Positions 1 to 8,092 of a stretch of DNA of 64,000 bases are shown here, piece by piece. The stretch is from CAWKOH01 sp963851245 (lineage in GTDB: Bacteria > Actinomycetota > Acidimicrobiia > Acidimicrobiales > Palsa-688): assembly GCA_963851245.1 (NCBI GenBank), contig CAWKOH010000010.1, positions 124,001 to 188,000 on the forward strand, given 5' to 3'. The translations under genes and the position numbers were made by a program. Below the pieces are notes generated by a model. The model had not been told where the DNA came from, made no database searches, and was given only the letters and a program-made list of their open reading frames with translations. Each line of letters begins with the position of its first letter. The first letter of the stretch is position 1.

Positions 1-405
1 ACTGCAGAAGCGCTCGGGATGTGGCTCCTGACCGGGGTGCTGGAGAGGCACCCCTGCTTGAAAGTGGTGTTCGTAGAACCCGGGATTGGCTGGGTCACCT
101 GGTGGCTCCGCATGGTGGACGACATGGCCGCCCGGCAGGGATACGAGTTTCCAAGCCTGTGGCGGACGCCGAGCGACTACTTCCACTCCAACGTTTATCT
201 GACCTTCATCGACGAAGTCGACGTGGTACGGCATGCCCACGAGTGCCTCGGCATCGAGAACGTGATGTGGTCGTCGGACTATCCCCATCCCGTTTCCAGC
301 TGGCCCCGGTCCCGCTCGACGGTCGACCGCGTCTTCGCCGGCGTCAGCGAGCACGACCGGGATCTGGTATGCCGGGGCAACGCAGCCCGGGTCTGGAACC
401 TGTAA
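1..405 (+). CDS. Amidohydrolase family 2 protein, C-terminal part (cut by window start)
   Basis: The frame is open from base 1, so the gene begins upstream; about 134 residues are visible. They match the C-terminal third of amidohydrolase-2 (TIM-barrel metal-dependent hydrolase/decarboxylase) proteins: a segment on fathers of the barrel with HPCLKVVFVEPGIGW, then PSDYFHSNVYLTF, and the family hallmark MWSSDYPHP, whose Asp is the usual late metal or catalytic residue. The protein ends with NAARVWNL, as family members do. Two other proteins of this family (3003-4238 and 36416-37573) carry the same hallmark. It converges on the CocE-type gene at 577. The substrate cannot be read from the sequence. 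Confidence 0.85.
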   Translation, partial: TAEALGMWLLTGVLERHPCLKVVFVEPGIGWVTWWLRMVDDMAARQGYEFPSLWRTPSDYFHSNVYLTFIDEVDVVRHAHECLGIENVMWSSDYPHPVSSWPRSRSTVDRVFAGVSEHDRDLVCRGNAARVWNL

Positions 406-576
406 CCCAGAGAGGACGGTCGCCCGGCGCGGTAAGTGCTCGTGTAGAGGAGCGAAGTTCCAACGAACCCTCGGCGCCGGCCACCCTCTCGTTTCGTCGG
501 ACGACTCCGAGCAGTTCAAGCCTGCCCCAGAAGTCGTCCGACAGATCAAATATGCGCCGGCGCTTGCCAGCTATAA

Positions 577-2604
577 CTAGCTCCGTCCTCCCGGTCGTGG
601 CGAGCTCCAGTTGAGGGGCTCGGTGAGGCCGTTGCTGGTCGGCGTTATCCCGCTAGTGGTAGCCGGCAGGTAGTCGTTGGGCAGGAGGGGCAGGTTGACA
701 CTCGACGGCAAAGACCTGGAGCGGTCGATCTGGTAGACGCCGCCTGGAAGCGTCGCGTTCTGGGGAGCGGTCAGCACGCAGGGGATGGCCGGCAAGAGGG
801 CACTCAGTTGGCTGCTGCAGGCGGATGAGGGCTCCTGGGTGCTGAGAGTGAGCCGCAGGGAGTCTCCCGCCGGCAGGGACCACACCGCGGGGTAGATCGT
901 GATGTCGTAGCGGGCGGTCTGTCCGGCCGGCACGTATTGGTCGGCAAGGAACGGGTGGTCCGGCTGGATCAACACGCCGTTCTCGAACCACGACTGTTGC
1001 TTATTGATCGCTCCCATGCTGCCCAGCAGGCTCCCAGTCGCGACCTGGGTGGCCGTACCATCCGGGGCGACGTCATAGAGCGTGGCGATCAGCTCGAGGT
1101 TCGTGTTGCTGGAACTGGCGTAGATGGTGGCCGAAATCGGACCGGCCAGGGTGGCGCCACGGGGGAACGACGACGTTGTGTAGGACAGCGTCGTGCCCGA
1201 CTGACCCGGCTGCCCGTACGTGATGGTGTCACTGCTCGAACCGGCGGCGGAGGCCGTCCGGCCGCCCCGCCCGCTGGCCACCAGGGTGCCGCCCCCGCTC
1301 AGGTCGTAGGACGTATACGTCGAAGCGACCGGGTTCGTGGACGCGTTCACCCATCCCGAACCGGTCCCCGAACCGCTCTGGTAGAGGTGCATCGGCGTTT
1401 GGGTCTTGGTCATGTCCGTGTGCTCACCCTTGAGCCAGGTGTCGTACCACTCCAGCATGATGCTCTCGTCCAGGCCCTGACCGTGGCCCCAGGGGCCGAC
1501 GATGATCTGGTACCGGCCGGTCGTCGGCTGGTGCGTGTTCATCGGGGCGTAGTACGGCTTGCCGAGCCAGGTGTTCTGGAACGCCGCGTACATGGCGAGC
1601 GATCCGATGTTGTCCGGGGCGTTCCATCCGGTCCACAGCAGAGCTGGGATACCATTGCGGACAATCTGAGCGACCAGGGCGGGCGTGGTGGTCCGCTGCT
1701 GCCAGTACGTGCCGTCGTAGGCGCGCGGACCGCCAGATAGGATGTCCTGCTCGAGCGCCACGCCGGCGGCGTTGTTTTCCGTCGCGTGTTGGGGTCCCGA
1801 AAGTAGCCCCGACAACCCGGCGCCGAAAAGTGGGACGATGGGGCTCGGAATGCCACCGGAGAAGTAGACACCGTCGTAGGTGCTCCCCGCACATGCGGGC
1901 AGAATGGCCTTGAGCGGCGAGTGCCGGCCTACCGCGGCGGCGGTGAAGAGTTGGTTGTCGCCCAGCTGGGAGCAACCCGTCAGCCCAACCACGCCATTGG
2001 GGCCGTCCAGGCCTGTGCCTGTGGGACCCTCCAGGCCTTGCCCTTGGGAACCCTTCAGGCCGTTAAAACCGTCCCGACCGGCAGCCCAGTTCACCAGCTC
2101 CACGCCGTCCTGCGCCTCTCTGGGACTGAACATGTCGTTGACCAGTGTGCCGGGATTCTCCGCCGTTCCACCGGGCGCCTCTGAGTTGAGTGTCCCCCGC
2201 ACCGTCACCGAGGCGAAGATGTAGCCCCGGGTCACAAAGAACGGGTCGGGGCTCTGCGTCGGTCCTTGGTATGGGTTCTGAGTCAACAGCACCGGAAACT
2301 TGCCGACAGCCGGCTGCCCCGTAGCGAGGTCAGTGGGATAGCCGATGTTGGCGAAAAGGGTGACTCCGTCGTCCATAGTGACCGGCACGTTCGTCACGAC
2401 CGTCATGCCGTACGTAACGGGATCCGGCTCCCAGACTCCTCCCGGCCATGGTGTTGACGCGTGTCCACCCGGGCTGGCCCCGGCGGTCCCCGCGGGAGCG
2501 GAGAGAGCCGCCAACAGAGCGATGACCAACGGTATGACCCCCCACCAGCCGCGCACGGCCAAGCGCTTGGTGAACCGACGAGTCGAACCGCGATGACCCG
2601 GCAC
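577..2604 (-). CDS. Secreted CocE/NonD-type (S15 family) alpha/beta hydrolase
   Basis: About 675 residues. I chose the GTG at 2604 because GAGGAGGGGA lies a few bases upstream; an open frame runs further up to 2694 without such a site. The N-terminus has a positive stretch, a hydrophobic core (VIPLVIALLAAL) and an AGTAGA cleavage-like site, so it is probably exported. The region after residue 60 matches CocE/X-Pro dipeptidyl-peptidase hydrolases (MDDGVTLFANIGYP, then the RGYIFASVTVRGT strand). The serine elbow is probably GCSQLG. The C-terminal half is the beta-sandwich lid domain (AGQTARYDITIYP, PAGDSLRLTLS). An octapeptide repeat sits just before the elbow (see 1990-2061). The family cleaves esters or amides; the substrate is unknown. 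Confidence 0.8.
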   Translation of the reverse strand: MPGHRGSTRRFTKRLAVRGWWGVIPLVIALLAALSAPAGTAGASPGGHASTPWPGGVWEPDPVTYGMTVVTNVPVTMDDGVTLFANIGYPTDLATGQPAVGKFPVLLTQNPYQGPTQSPDPFFVTRGYIFASVTVRGTLNSEAPGGTAENPGTLVNDMFSPREAQDGVELVNWAAGRDGFNGLKGSQGQGLEGPTGTGLDGPNGVVGLTGCSQLGDNQLFTAAAVGRHSPLKAILPACAGSTYDGVYFSGGIPSPIVPLFGAGLSGLLSGPQHATENNAAGVALEQDILSGGPRAYDGTYWQQRTTTPALVAQIVRNGIPALLWTGWNAPDNIGSLAMYAAFQNTWLGKPYYAPMNTHQPTTGRYQIIVGPWGHGQGLDESIMLEWYDTWLKGEHTDMTKTQTPMHLYQSGSGTGSGWVNASTNPVASTYTSYDLSGGGTLVASGRGGRTASAAGSSSDTITYGQPGQSGTTLSYTTSSFPRGATLAGPISATIYASSSNTNLELIATLYDVAPDGTATQVATGSLLGSMGAINKQQSWFENGVLIQPDHPFLADQYVPAGQTARYDITIYPAVWSLPAGDSLRLTLSTQEPSSACSSQLSALLPAIPCVLTAPQNATLPGGVYQIDRSRSLPSSVNLPLLPNDYLPATTSGITPTSNGLTEPLNWSSPRPGGRS
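1990..2061 (-). repeat. Three 24-bp tandem repeats coding a Gly-Leu octapeptide
   Basis: On the minus strand GGCCTG recurs at 2061, 2037 and 2013, exactly 24 bases apart. It encodes GLKGSQGQ, GLEGPTGT and GLDGPNG in the hydrolase at 577-2604, directly before the predicted nucleophile elbow. The third copy is shorter. Confidence 0.8.
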
Positions 2605-2713
2605 GATGACTCCCCTCCTCGACGGCCGGGATGTCACTCGACTGTTATCGAGCCGGCCCACCAGGATCGTAACAGCGCCGTCGGCCCAGTTCAAACGCCG
2701 AGGAAGAAACTTG

Positions 2714-2726
2714 GATATCGACGTCA
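2714..2726 (+). promoter_or_regulatory. GATATC-type near-palindrome, site 1
   Basis: GATATCGACGTCA, 110 bases upstream of the CocE-type gene start at 2604. Its first 12 bases are identical to the site at 7406-7417 (opposite strand). They fit the self-complementary consensus GAYRTCGAYRTC, expected for a dimeric DNA-binding protein. The regulator is unknown. Confidence 0.45.
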
Positions 2727-2735
2727 GGATTCTTC

Positions 2736-2748
2736 GATATCGGTATCA
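2736..2748 (+). promoter_or_regulatory. GATATC-type near-palindrome, site 2
   Basis: GATATCGGTATCA, spaced 22 bases (about two helical turns) from site 1 in the same intergenic region. The spacing would suit cooperative binding of two dimers. Confidence 0.4.
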
Positions 2749-2830
2749 GACGATTTGCAGTGGCAAAACTCCGGTCCCATCGGACTCCTCAAACACTCGC
2801 ACTGGTAAACGGCGCGTGCTCGAGAGACCG

Positions 2831-2968
2831 CTATACGAGGACCCGCGGTCCCTGGATCGGTTCACCCCTTATCTCGAACAGGTCGATGTATTGGCTGCCG
2901 GGTCCGGTGCGACCCGGCAATTGCATCGACGCTGCGACGAAAGGGAGGTTCACATGCAGCGCCGCGAA
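2831..2968 (-). pseudogene. Coding-like remnant, possibly NTF2/SnoaL-like C-terminus
   Basis: The intergenic stretch 2605-3002 holds no intact gene. On the minus strand, one frame reads TWFAALHVNLPFVAASMQ followed by GSQYIDLFEIRGEPI and a TAG stop, with two stop codons just upstream. The hydrophobic alternation and the YIDLFEIR strand look like the end of an NTF2/SnoaL-like fold, but I cannot place it firmly. It lies 3' of the amidohydrolase at 3003-4238 on the same strand, so it could be a decayed last gene of that unit. Confidence 0.3.
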
Positions 2969-3002
2969 CCAGGTCCTCGGAAGTCATCACCTTGTGTTCG
3001 GG

Positions 3003-4238
3003 CTAGTCCCATATACCCGAGCGGAACCCCCAGGACTGGGCGACCCCTTCTCCGGGTATGTGCTCGAGCGGAACCATCAGGTCATCCAGGTTTGGGCCCA
3101 CGCTCGAAGCTACCGGAGCCAGTGCCCGCTGGTCGAAGCCGTAACAGCGGACGGCGTTCTCGCCCGCGATCATTCTGGCCTCTTCCGCTGGGATCCCCCC
3201 GAGAGTGAGCCTGAGGCTGTCCTTCGTCCACGGCCATGTGCCTTCGGTGTGGGGATAGTCCGACCCCCACATCAGATGTTCCAGCCCGATGTCCGAGCGA
3301 GCGTCGCATTCGGCGCGGGACAGGAAGCTGCCGCCCACATAGCAGTTTCGGTGAAAGTACTCGCTCGGCGATTTCGGTAGGAAGGCCCGCAGCTCTCCTG
3401 CGATCCTGGATCGGTAAATCGAATCCAGCTCCTCCAGCATGGGCACGACCCAGTGAGCTCGCTGCTCGGTGACCACGAGCCGCAAGCGCGGGAACCGTTC
3501 GAACACGCCGGCGAAGATCAGGAACCACAAACTCCGGCGGCTCAGGAAGTCCGTCTCGGCCAGGATCAGTCCGACCTCCTCCGGTCCGCCACCATAGAAC
3601 TGTCCTGCGCTTCCGTGGAGGTTCAGCGGGGCTTCGAGGTCCTGGCAGGCCGCCCAGAGGCGATCGTAGCTACGATCGTTGTACTTCACCGCCATGTCGC
3701 CCACCGGTGGTAAGGACACTCCACCCTTGAGCCCGATCGACACCGCGTACTGCAACTCCTCAACGGCGGCGTCGACCCCCAGTCTTAACGGCAGCACGGC
3801 GACGCCGTAGTGGCGAGCCGGTTGATCGCTGCAGAAGTCCGCGAGCCATCGGTTGTATGCCCGAGGGCCCGCCCTCCATTCCTCAGGGGTCCCGTCCCAC
3901 CGGAGCGGATCCAGCTTCCCTCCGCCCACAGCCGGGTGGCGCCCGAACGGCACGCCGCCCTGGGGAAAGATCACCTCGGCTGAGACGCCTTCGGCGTCGA
4001 GCTCCTGGCGTCGCACGCTGCGGTCCCAAAGTCCGCCCGTCTCCGACCTCGTCCCCGCCCCACCCGAGCGCAGCGACCTGGTCCCCAGCCGGGCGTCGTA
4101 GTCGCGCACTCCCGCCACGTACTGATCGAAGCGGGAGAGCAGCCCTGCGTTAAGGTAAGACCGGTAGTCGGCTACGTCTTCCGGGCCGGCGTGGCAGTCG
4201 ACTGAGATCAGCAACACGTGATCGTCCGCCTCTGTCAT
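3003..4238 (-). CDS. Amidohydrolase family 2 protein
   Basis: About 411 residues from ATG 4238, chosen because GAGAGGG lies upstream and the metal motif follows at once; the frame is open to 4334. SVDCHAG near residue 13 is the first metal-binding motif (DxH type), WSDQP- and MHG-like segments follow, with LNLHGSAGQ as the central His strand. MWGSDYPHTEGTWPW near residue 340 is the family hallmark. Such TIM-barrel enzymes hydrolyse or decarboxylate, and actinobacterial copies often sit in CoA-dependent catabolic clusters. There is no strong sequence clue to the substrate. The next gene upstream on this strand is a broken hydrolase. Confidence 0.85.
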   Translation of the reverse strand: MTEADDHVLLISVDCHAGPEDVADYRSYLNAGLLSRFDQYVAGVRDYDARLGTRSLRSGGAGTRSETGGLWDRSVRRQELDAEGVSAEVIFPQGGVPFGRHPAVGGGKLDPLRWDGTPEEWRAGPRAYNRWLADFCSDQPARHYGVAVLPLRLGVDAAVEELQYAVSIGLKGGVSLPPVGDMAVKYNDRSYDRLWAACQDLEAPLNLHGSAGQFYGGGPEEVGLILAETDFLSRRSLWFLIFAGVFERFPRLRLVVTEQRAHWVVPMLEELDSIYRSRIAGELRAFLPKSPSEYFHRNCYVGGSFLSRAECDARSDIGLEHLMWGSDYPHTEGTWPWTKDSLRLTLGGIPAEEARMIAGENAVRCYGFDQRALAPVASSVGPNLDDLMVPLEHIPGEGVAQSWGFRSGIWD

Positions 4239-4360
4239 CGAAGCGCCCTCTCGTCGGTTAACACCACCAATCCTCCCTCTAAAGGTCAAAAGGAGACGAC
4301 CATCCCGGGACGGAGACTGCCACCCGGGTTCCAAGCGGTCAAGCGTCTAATAGACGCTCA

Positions 4361-4729
4361 CTAGGTCGAGCGAGCTATCGCAGACGCCAGCTCAGCGTTG
4401 AACTCCTGGGGTCGTTCCAGCATCAGATAGTGGCCGCTACCAGAAATGACGGCATTCCGGATCCCGAAAGAGGCGAAGGCCGCCGGGTCCTTCGGGCGAA
4501 ATGTCTCGGAGGAAATGGCCGAGATGGGCACATGGAGGGAGCCCAACCCCTCTTCCAGGGCCCGCAGGTACCCCTCGCCGGCGGCCTCCATCACTCCGAT
4601 GGCGATGTCCGGGGACATGGAGGCCACCTCGTCGGTGAGGCGGCCGACCAGCTCCGGTGGGGCGGCCGGACCGCACATGAGCTCACCCCGTCCGATGAGG
4701 TGACCTGACGGGGCCCGGGCCTCAACTTG
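4361..4729 (-). pseudogene. Alpha/beta hydrolase, C-terminal remnant
   Basis: Only the last 120 or so residues are present. They include GELMCGPAAPPELVGRL, a cap-like helical part, VPISAISSETF (the strand carrying the late acid in many hydrolases) and SGSGHYLMLERPQEFNAEL with the catalytic His. The reading frame is closed by a TGA at 4730-4732, and no serine elbow precedes it, so the first half is lost. It lies between the amidohydrolase and the LLM gene, both intact, on the same strand. It is either a dead fragment or, less likely, a short expressed domain. Confidence 0.65.
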
Positions 4730-4784
4730 TCACAGCTCAGTTCTGTCGCCCTTGGCCCGGCTCCACTCCTGTCGATCGGCTGCG

Positions 4785-5945
4785 CTATTCGTCGGCGTCT
4801 GGTAAGGCCGAGCGATTGAGCGGGGCGTCCATTTTGTGCACTTCGGGCAGGACCTCCTTGGCGAAAAGGTTCAAGCTGGCCTCTGCCTGGTCCATTGTCT
4901 CGCCCATGGCATGTACGGTCAGCGCTGAGTACGAGCAGGCCAGCTGGCCGGTCTTGATCCGCTCCAGGATCAACTCGGGCGTGCCCACCAGCAGGTTGGA
5001 CTTGTCATAGGCCGAACCGGTGCCGATCTTGCGACGGCCGTCGTCGGTCTTTATGGCAGTGGCATTTCCCTGCCCCGCATCGTAGGCCTCGTACCCTTTC
5101 ACCCCGGTGAAGGAATTCGGATCACCGAACCCGTAGTGCAGTCGGACGGAACTGTTGGCCAAATCGATCCAGGGGTCGGCGTCCTCGGCCTGACGCTCGG
5201 TGGCAGTGCAGTACATGAACAGGATGTTCTTGGGCTGGCACGGCGCCAGGCCCTCGTCGCGGCGGTAAGCGTTGACCAGTTGGACATACTTTGCGAACTC
5301 GGTGAGCGGCTTGTTACCCACGAACAGAGGCTTGAGCCCGGCCCGGGCCATCAGCTCCAGCGACGTGTTCGTCGACGAAGCCCCGAAGAACCGCTCGGTG
5401 AGGTCGGTCGATACCGGCTGGGGACGCAGCGAGCTCTCGGGCACCTTGAAGATCTCCCCCACGAACTCGTAGCGCGGACCTGAGAGAGCCCGGCGGATGA
5501 CCTCCAAACCTTCGGCGAAACGTTGCCGGGCTTCCTCACGGTCGATGCCCAAGGCATCGAACTCGGTCTTGGCTACCCCCCGTCCGAACCCGATGGTGTC
5601 GAAACGGCCGTTGGACAGGATGTCCAGGTAGGCGATTTCATGGGCACATTGCACCGGGTTCCACCACGGCAACACCACGACCATGGTGCCCAGGCCGATC
5701 CGCTCCGTCCGGCCGGCCACGTACGTCAGGGCCTGCAACGGGTTAGGGGTCATCCCGTACGGGGTGCCGAAATGCTGAGCCGCCCACACCCCGTCGAACC
5801 CGAGCGGCTCGGCCAGGTCGGCCAGATGGAACACCCGCTTCACCAGTTCAGCGTCGGCCGGTTGGGGCGCGGTGGTCCAGTCGCCGGCCTGGACCCGGGC
5901 CCAGTCCTTGGGGTTCTGGACCCCCAGCGCAAGGTTGACTTTCAT
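4785..5945 (-). CDS. LLM-class flavin-dependent oxidoreductase
   Basis: A 386-residue bacterial-luciferase-fold (LLM) protein with a strong GAGGAGAAGG site before ATG 5945. The N-terminal strand MKVNLALGVQ, the GFDGVWAAQHF segment and the RTERIGLGTMVVVLPWWNPV strand are typical of the family, as is LDILSNGRFDTIGFGRG. Family members use FMN or F420 for oxygenation or hydride transfer. Its start overlaps the stop of a 58-residue ORF (ATGA), so translation is probably coupled to the epoxide-hydrolase unit upstream. The substrate is unknown, but the pairing with an epoxide hydrolase suggests an oxygenated terpenoid or alkene-derived compound (inference). Confidence 0.85.
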   Translation of the reverse strand: MKVNLALGVQNPKDWARVQAGDWTTAPQPADAELVKRVFHLADLAEPLGFDGVWAAQHFGTPYGMTPNPLQALTYVAGRTERIGLGTMVVVLPWWNPVQCAHEIAYLDILSNGRFDTIGFGRGVAKTEFDALGIDREEARQRFAEGLEVIRRALSGPRYEFVGEIFKVPESSLRPQPVSTDLTERFFGASSTNTSLELMARAGLKPLFVGNKPLTEFAKYVQLVNAYRRDEGLAPCQPKNILFMYCTATERQAEDADPWIDLANSSVRLHYGFGDPNSFTGVKGYEAYDAGQGNATAIKTDDGRRKIGTGSAYDKSNLLVGTPELILERIKTGQLACSYSALTVHAMGETMDQAEASLNLFAKEVLPEVHKMDAPLNRSALPDADE

Positions 5946-6118
5946 CTTTGATCCTTCTCCTCGAGGTAGGCCCGGGCCCCCTCCACCCCCATTTCCGACA
6001 AGGGGGGCTGTCCCGAAGCGGTCACCTGGCTCACCAGGCGCTCGGCATCGGGGTCGCGCCGGTGCGGCAATGGCAGACTGACCGAATAGTCCTGGCGCGT
6101 ACCTTGTAATTGCGTCAC
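5942..6118 (-). CDS. Small 58-residue ORF resembling the N-cap of an HSL-type esterase
   Basis: Starts at GTG 6118 with AGAAAGGTGGC upstream, 16 bases after the stop of the epoxide hydrolase. Its TGA overlaps the ATG of the LLM gene. The sequence DPDAERLVSQVTASGQPPLS followed by EMGVEGARAYLEEKD resembles the first 40 residues of hormone-sensitive-lipase-like esterases, but the catalytic domain is absent. The tight spacing and two start signals support expression. It may be a coupling ORF left when an esterase gene was deleted internally. Confidence 0.6.
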   Translation of the reverse strand: MTQLQGTRQDYSVSLPLPHRRDPDAERLVSQVTASGQPPLSEMGVEGARAYLEEKDQR

Positions 6119-6134
6119 CCTGCCACCTTTCTCG

Positions 6135-7304
6135 TTAATCCTGCCGGGTTCGAGCCGGACGAATCTGGGTCAGCCTTCGGAAGAACTGGCGCACATCGGC
6201 GGCGAACAGCTCCGGCTGCTCGATCGCCGCGAAATGACCGCCCCTCGGCGGATGGGTGTAGTGCACCAGGTTGTATTTCTCCTCGATCCACGCCCGAGGC
6301 GACCGGGCCCGCTCCCCCGGGAAATCCGCCACCCCGGTCGGCACTTCGACCCGCCCCCGCGGCATGGCGGCCGCCCCCGCCACCCGGGACTCCCAGTAGA
6401 TGCGTAGCGACGACGTGGCGCTGTTGGTCACCCAGTACAGCATCACCCAGGCCAGCACTTGATCGGGGCTGAACGCCCTGAAAAGGTCCCCGTCGCAGTC
6501 ACTCCAGGCCTGGAGTTTCTCGGATATCCAGGCCAGCAGCCCCGCCGGAGAGTCCTGCAAGCCAATCCCCAAAGTTTGCGGCTTGGTGGCCTGCTCCAGG
6601 TAATACCCGGTCGAGGTAAGCCGAGACTGCTCCAGGCGGGCCCGCTCCCGCTGCTCTTCCTCCGTCGGCGTTGGCGCGCCGTCGTAAGGTTCGATGAGAC
6701 ACATGTTCAGGTGCAAACCCACGACCCGGTCTGGATACAGGTCGGCCAGGTTCGGAGTGACCACCGAGCCGACGTCGCCTCCCTGCAGCCCGTAACGGTC
6801 ATAGCCCAGCTGGGCCATCAGCGCTGCGAACGCCTCCGCGATTCGCCTTGCGTGCCAACCCACCTGGGTCGTGGGGGCCGACCAGGCGAAGCCTGGTACC
6901 GACGGCACCACCACATGAAATGCCAAACCTCCGTCAGCCGGGTCGGTCAGTAGCGGAACGACATCGAGGAACTCGTGGAACGACCCGGGCCAACCGTGAA
7001 CCAGCATCAGGGGTAACGCGTCAGCCCGAGAGGACCGGGCGTGGACGAAGTGGATCGCCTGCCCGTCCACCTCGGTCAGGAAGTGGGGATACCCGTTGAA
7101 GCCTTCCTCGTGGATTCGCCAGTCAAAACCCTGCCGCCAGTGCTCGAGCAGGCGAACGAAGGTTTCCTCCTCGATTCCCTGGTCCCAGCCGATGTCGCCG
7201 ATCCAGTTCGGCAGCCGCGTGAGCTGCAACCGGGCCCGGAGATCCGCCAACACCAGCTCGGGCACGTCGACCCGGAACGGCACCGGATCCGCGACCGTCG
7301 TCAC
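6135..7304 (-). CDS. Epoxide hydrolase, EHN-domain type
   Basis: A 389-residue protein with the N-terminal EHN domain (VPELVLADLRARLQLTRLPN, then FNGYPHFLTEVDGQAIHFVH) and an alpha/beta hydrolase core. LMLVHGWPGSFHEF is the oxyanion HGWP motif, GLQGGDVGSVV carries the nucleophilic Asp, and PRGGHFAAIEQPELF the catalytic His. Family enzymes open epoxides to diols, with juvenile hormone and limonene epoxides as known examples. Start GTG 7304 has no good ribosome site of its own, but it overlaps the stop of a 19-residue leader ORF (GTGA), which gives a route to coupled translation. First enzyme of a three-gene unit running to 4785. Confidence 0.88.
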   Translation of the reverse strand: MTTVADPVPFRVDVPELVLADLRARLQLTRLPNWIGDIGWDQGIEEETFVRLLEHWRQGFDWRIHEEGFNGYPHFLTEVDGQAIHFVHARSSRADALPLMLVHGWPGSFHEFLDVVPLLTDPADGGLAFHVVVPSVPGFAWSAPTTQVGWHARRIAEAFAALMAQLGYDRYGLQGGDVGSVVTPNLADLYPDRVVGLHLNMCLIEPYDGAPTPTEEEQRERARLEQSRLTSTGYYLEQATKPQTLGIGLQDSPAGLLAWISEKLQAWSDCDGDLFRAFSPDQVLAWVMLYWVTNSATSSLRIYWESRVAGAAAMPRGRVEVPTGVADFPGERARSPRAWIEEKYNLVHYTHPPRGGHFAAIEQPELFAADVRQFFRRLTQIRPARTRQD

Positions 7305-7360
7305 AGCGCGAAAGACCCAGCCAAGCCGGTCCGGGCCGCCCCAACGGGTAGGTCCTTCAT
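7301..7360 (-). CDS. Possible 19-residue leader ORF coupled to epoxide hydrolase
   Basis: ATG 7360 follows a strong AGGAGGTG site. The ORF encodes MKDLPVGAARTGLAGSFAL and its TGA overlaps the GTG start of the epoxide hydrolase. No similarity is recognised. It could be a translational coupling leader, or the relic of a truncated upstream gene. Confidence 0.45.
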   Translation of the reverse strand: MKDLPVGAARTGLAGSFAL

Positions 7361-7405
7361 GCCAGCACCTCCTCGTCCGTGTGCGTAGGTAGTCTGTTCG
7401 AACTC

Positions 7406-7417
7406 GACGTCGATATC
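7406..7417 (-). promoter_or_regulatory. GATATC-type near-palindrome, site 3
   Basis: The minus strand reads GATATCGACGTC, identical over 12 bases to site 1 at 2714. It lies 46 bases upstream of the leader ORF and 102 bases upstream of the epoxide hydrolase, facing that operon. Confidence 0.5.
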
Positions 7418-7460
7418 AACCAACGCTGCTGCACCCAAGCCGATCCTCCCACCCCCGGCA

Positions 7461-7530
7461 TGTCCTTCGCGGCGCACGCCTAGTGGGTATCCGCACGCCG
7501 AGGCTCTGTGCGCTTTGGCGTGAAGCGCAG
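7461..7530 (-). pseudogene. Remnant of the PH/GRAM-like gene found intact at 54402
   Basis: The minus strand encodes LRFTPKRTEPRRADTH, a stop, then ACAAKDM. The intact gene at 54402-54713 reads LRFAPNRLERWRADTYWECA then AKD. The two also match in DNA, for example GTCCTTCGCGGCGCAC. The TAG stands where the intact copy has TGG. Only about 70 bases survive. Confidence 0.6.
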
Positions 7531-7575
7531 ACAGGCGAAAGCGAGGATTGAGACATCCTCATTCAGAGCGCGGCC

Positions 7576-7968
7576 ATGATGCGGACGGGGTCTGTTCGCA
7601 TGGCGGAGATCAAGCTGGCCGCCGCTGACGCCGCGGTGTACATGTACATGCTTACCCTGTCCAGCCCGGTCGAGGGCGGACGGCTGGGCGCCCCCCACGG
7701 CATGTGCGTACCGCTCAGCATGGACAACCCCCATACTGCCAGATGGTCCGATTTCCCCGGCGGTCGCCGGCTCGCGGCCCGCATGAGCCAGGCGTGGATC
7801 AATTTCGCCGCCGGCGGCGATCCAAACCATCCGGACCTGCCCAAGTGGTCCCCGTATTCCCTGGATGAGAGGGCCACGATGCTCTTCGACGACCCTTGCG
7901 TCGCCGTCAACGACCCCTTCCCTGAGGAACGCAAGGTCCTCGAGAACGTCCGGGGGCCCCTCGGCTGA
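7576..7968 (+). pseudogene. Type B carboxylesterase, C-terminal remnant
   Basis: The frame encodes only the last 130 residues of a carboxylesterase-B (para-nitrobenzyl esterase-like) protein. VYMYMLTLSSP and GGRLGAPHGMCVPLSMDN correspond to the segment with the catalytic His near the end of these enzymes, and AWINFAAGGDPNHPDLPKW plus the RATMLFDD strand are diagnostic. The roughly 400 residues with the serine elbow and acid are missing. It lies just upstream of the alcohol dehydrogenase on the same strand and is probably non-functional. Confidence 0.7.
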
Positions 7969-8092
7969 TGGGTGTGGACCGGCCAAACGTGAACCCCTCG
8001 GCGGCGAGGAGGCTGGAAGACACTTGGGCGGTCCGGGCCCGTTCCACGTAGGATTGTTTGAGATTGAGTTCTCCAGTGAAAGGAAGGCCGGC

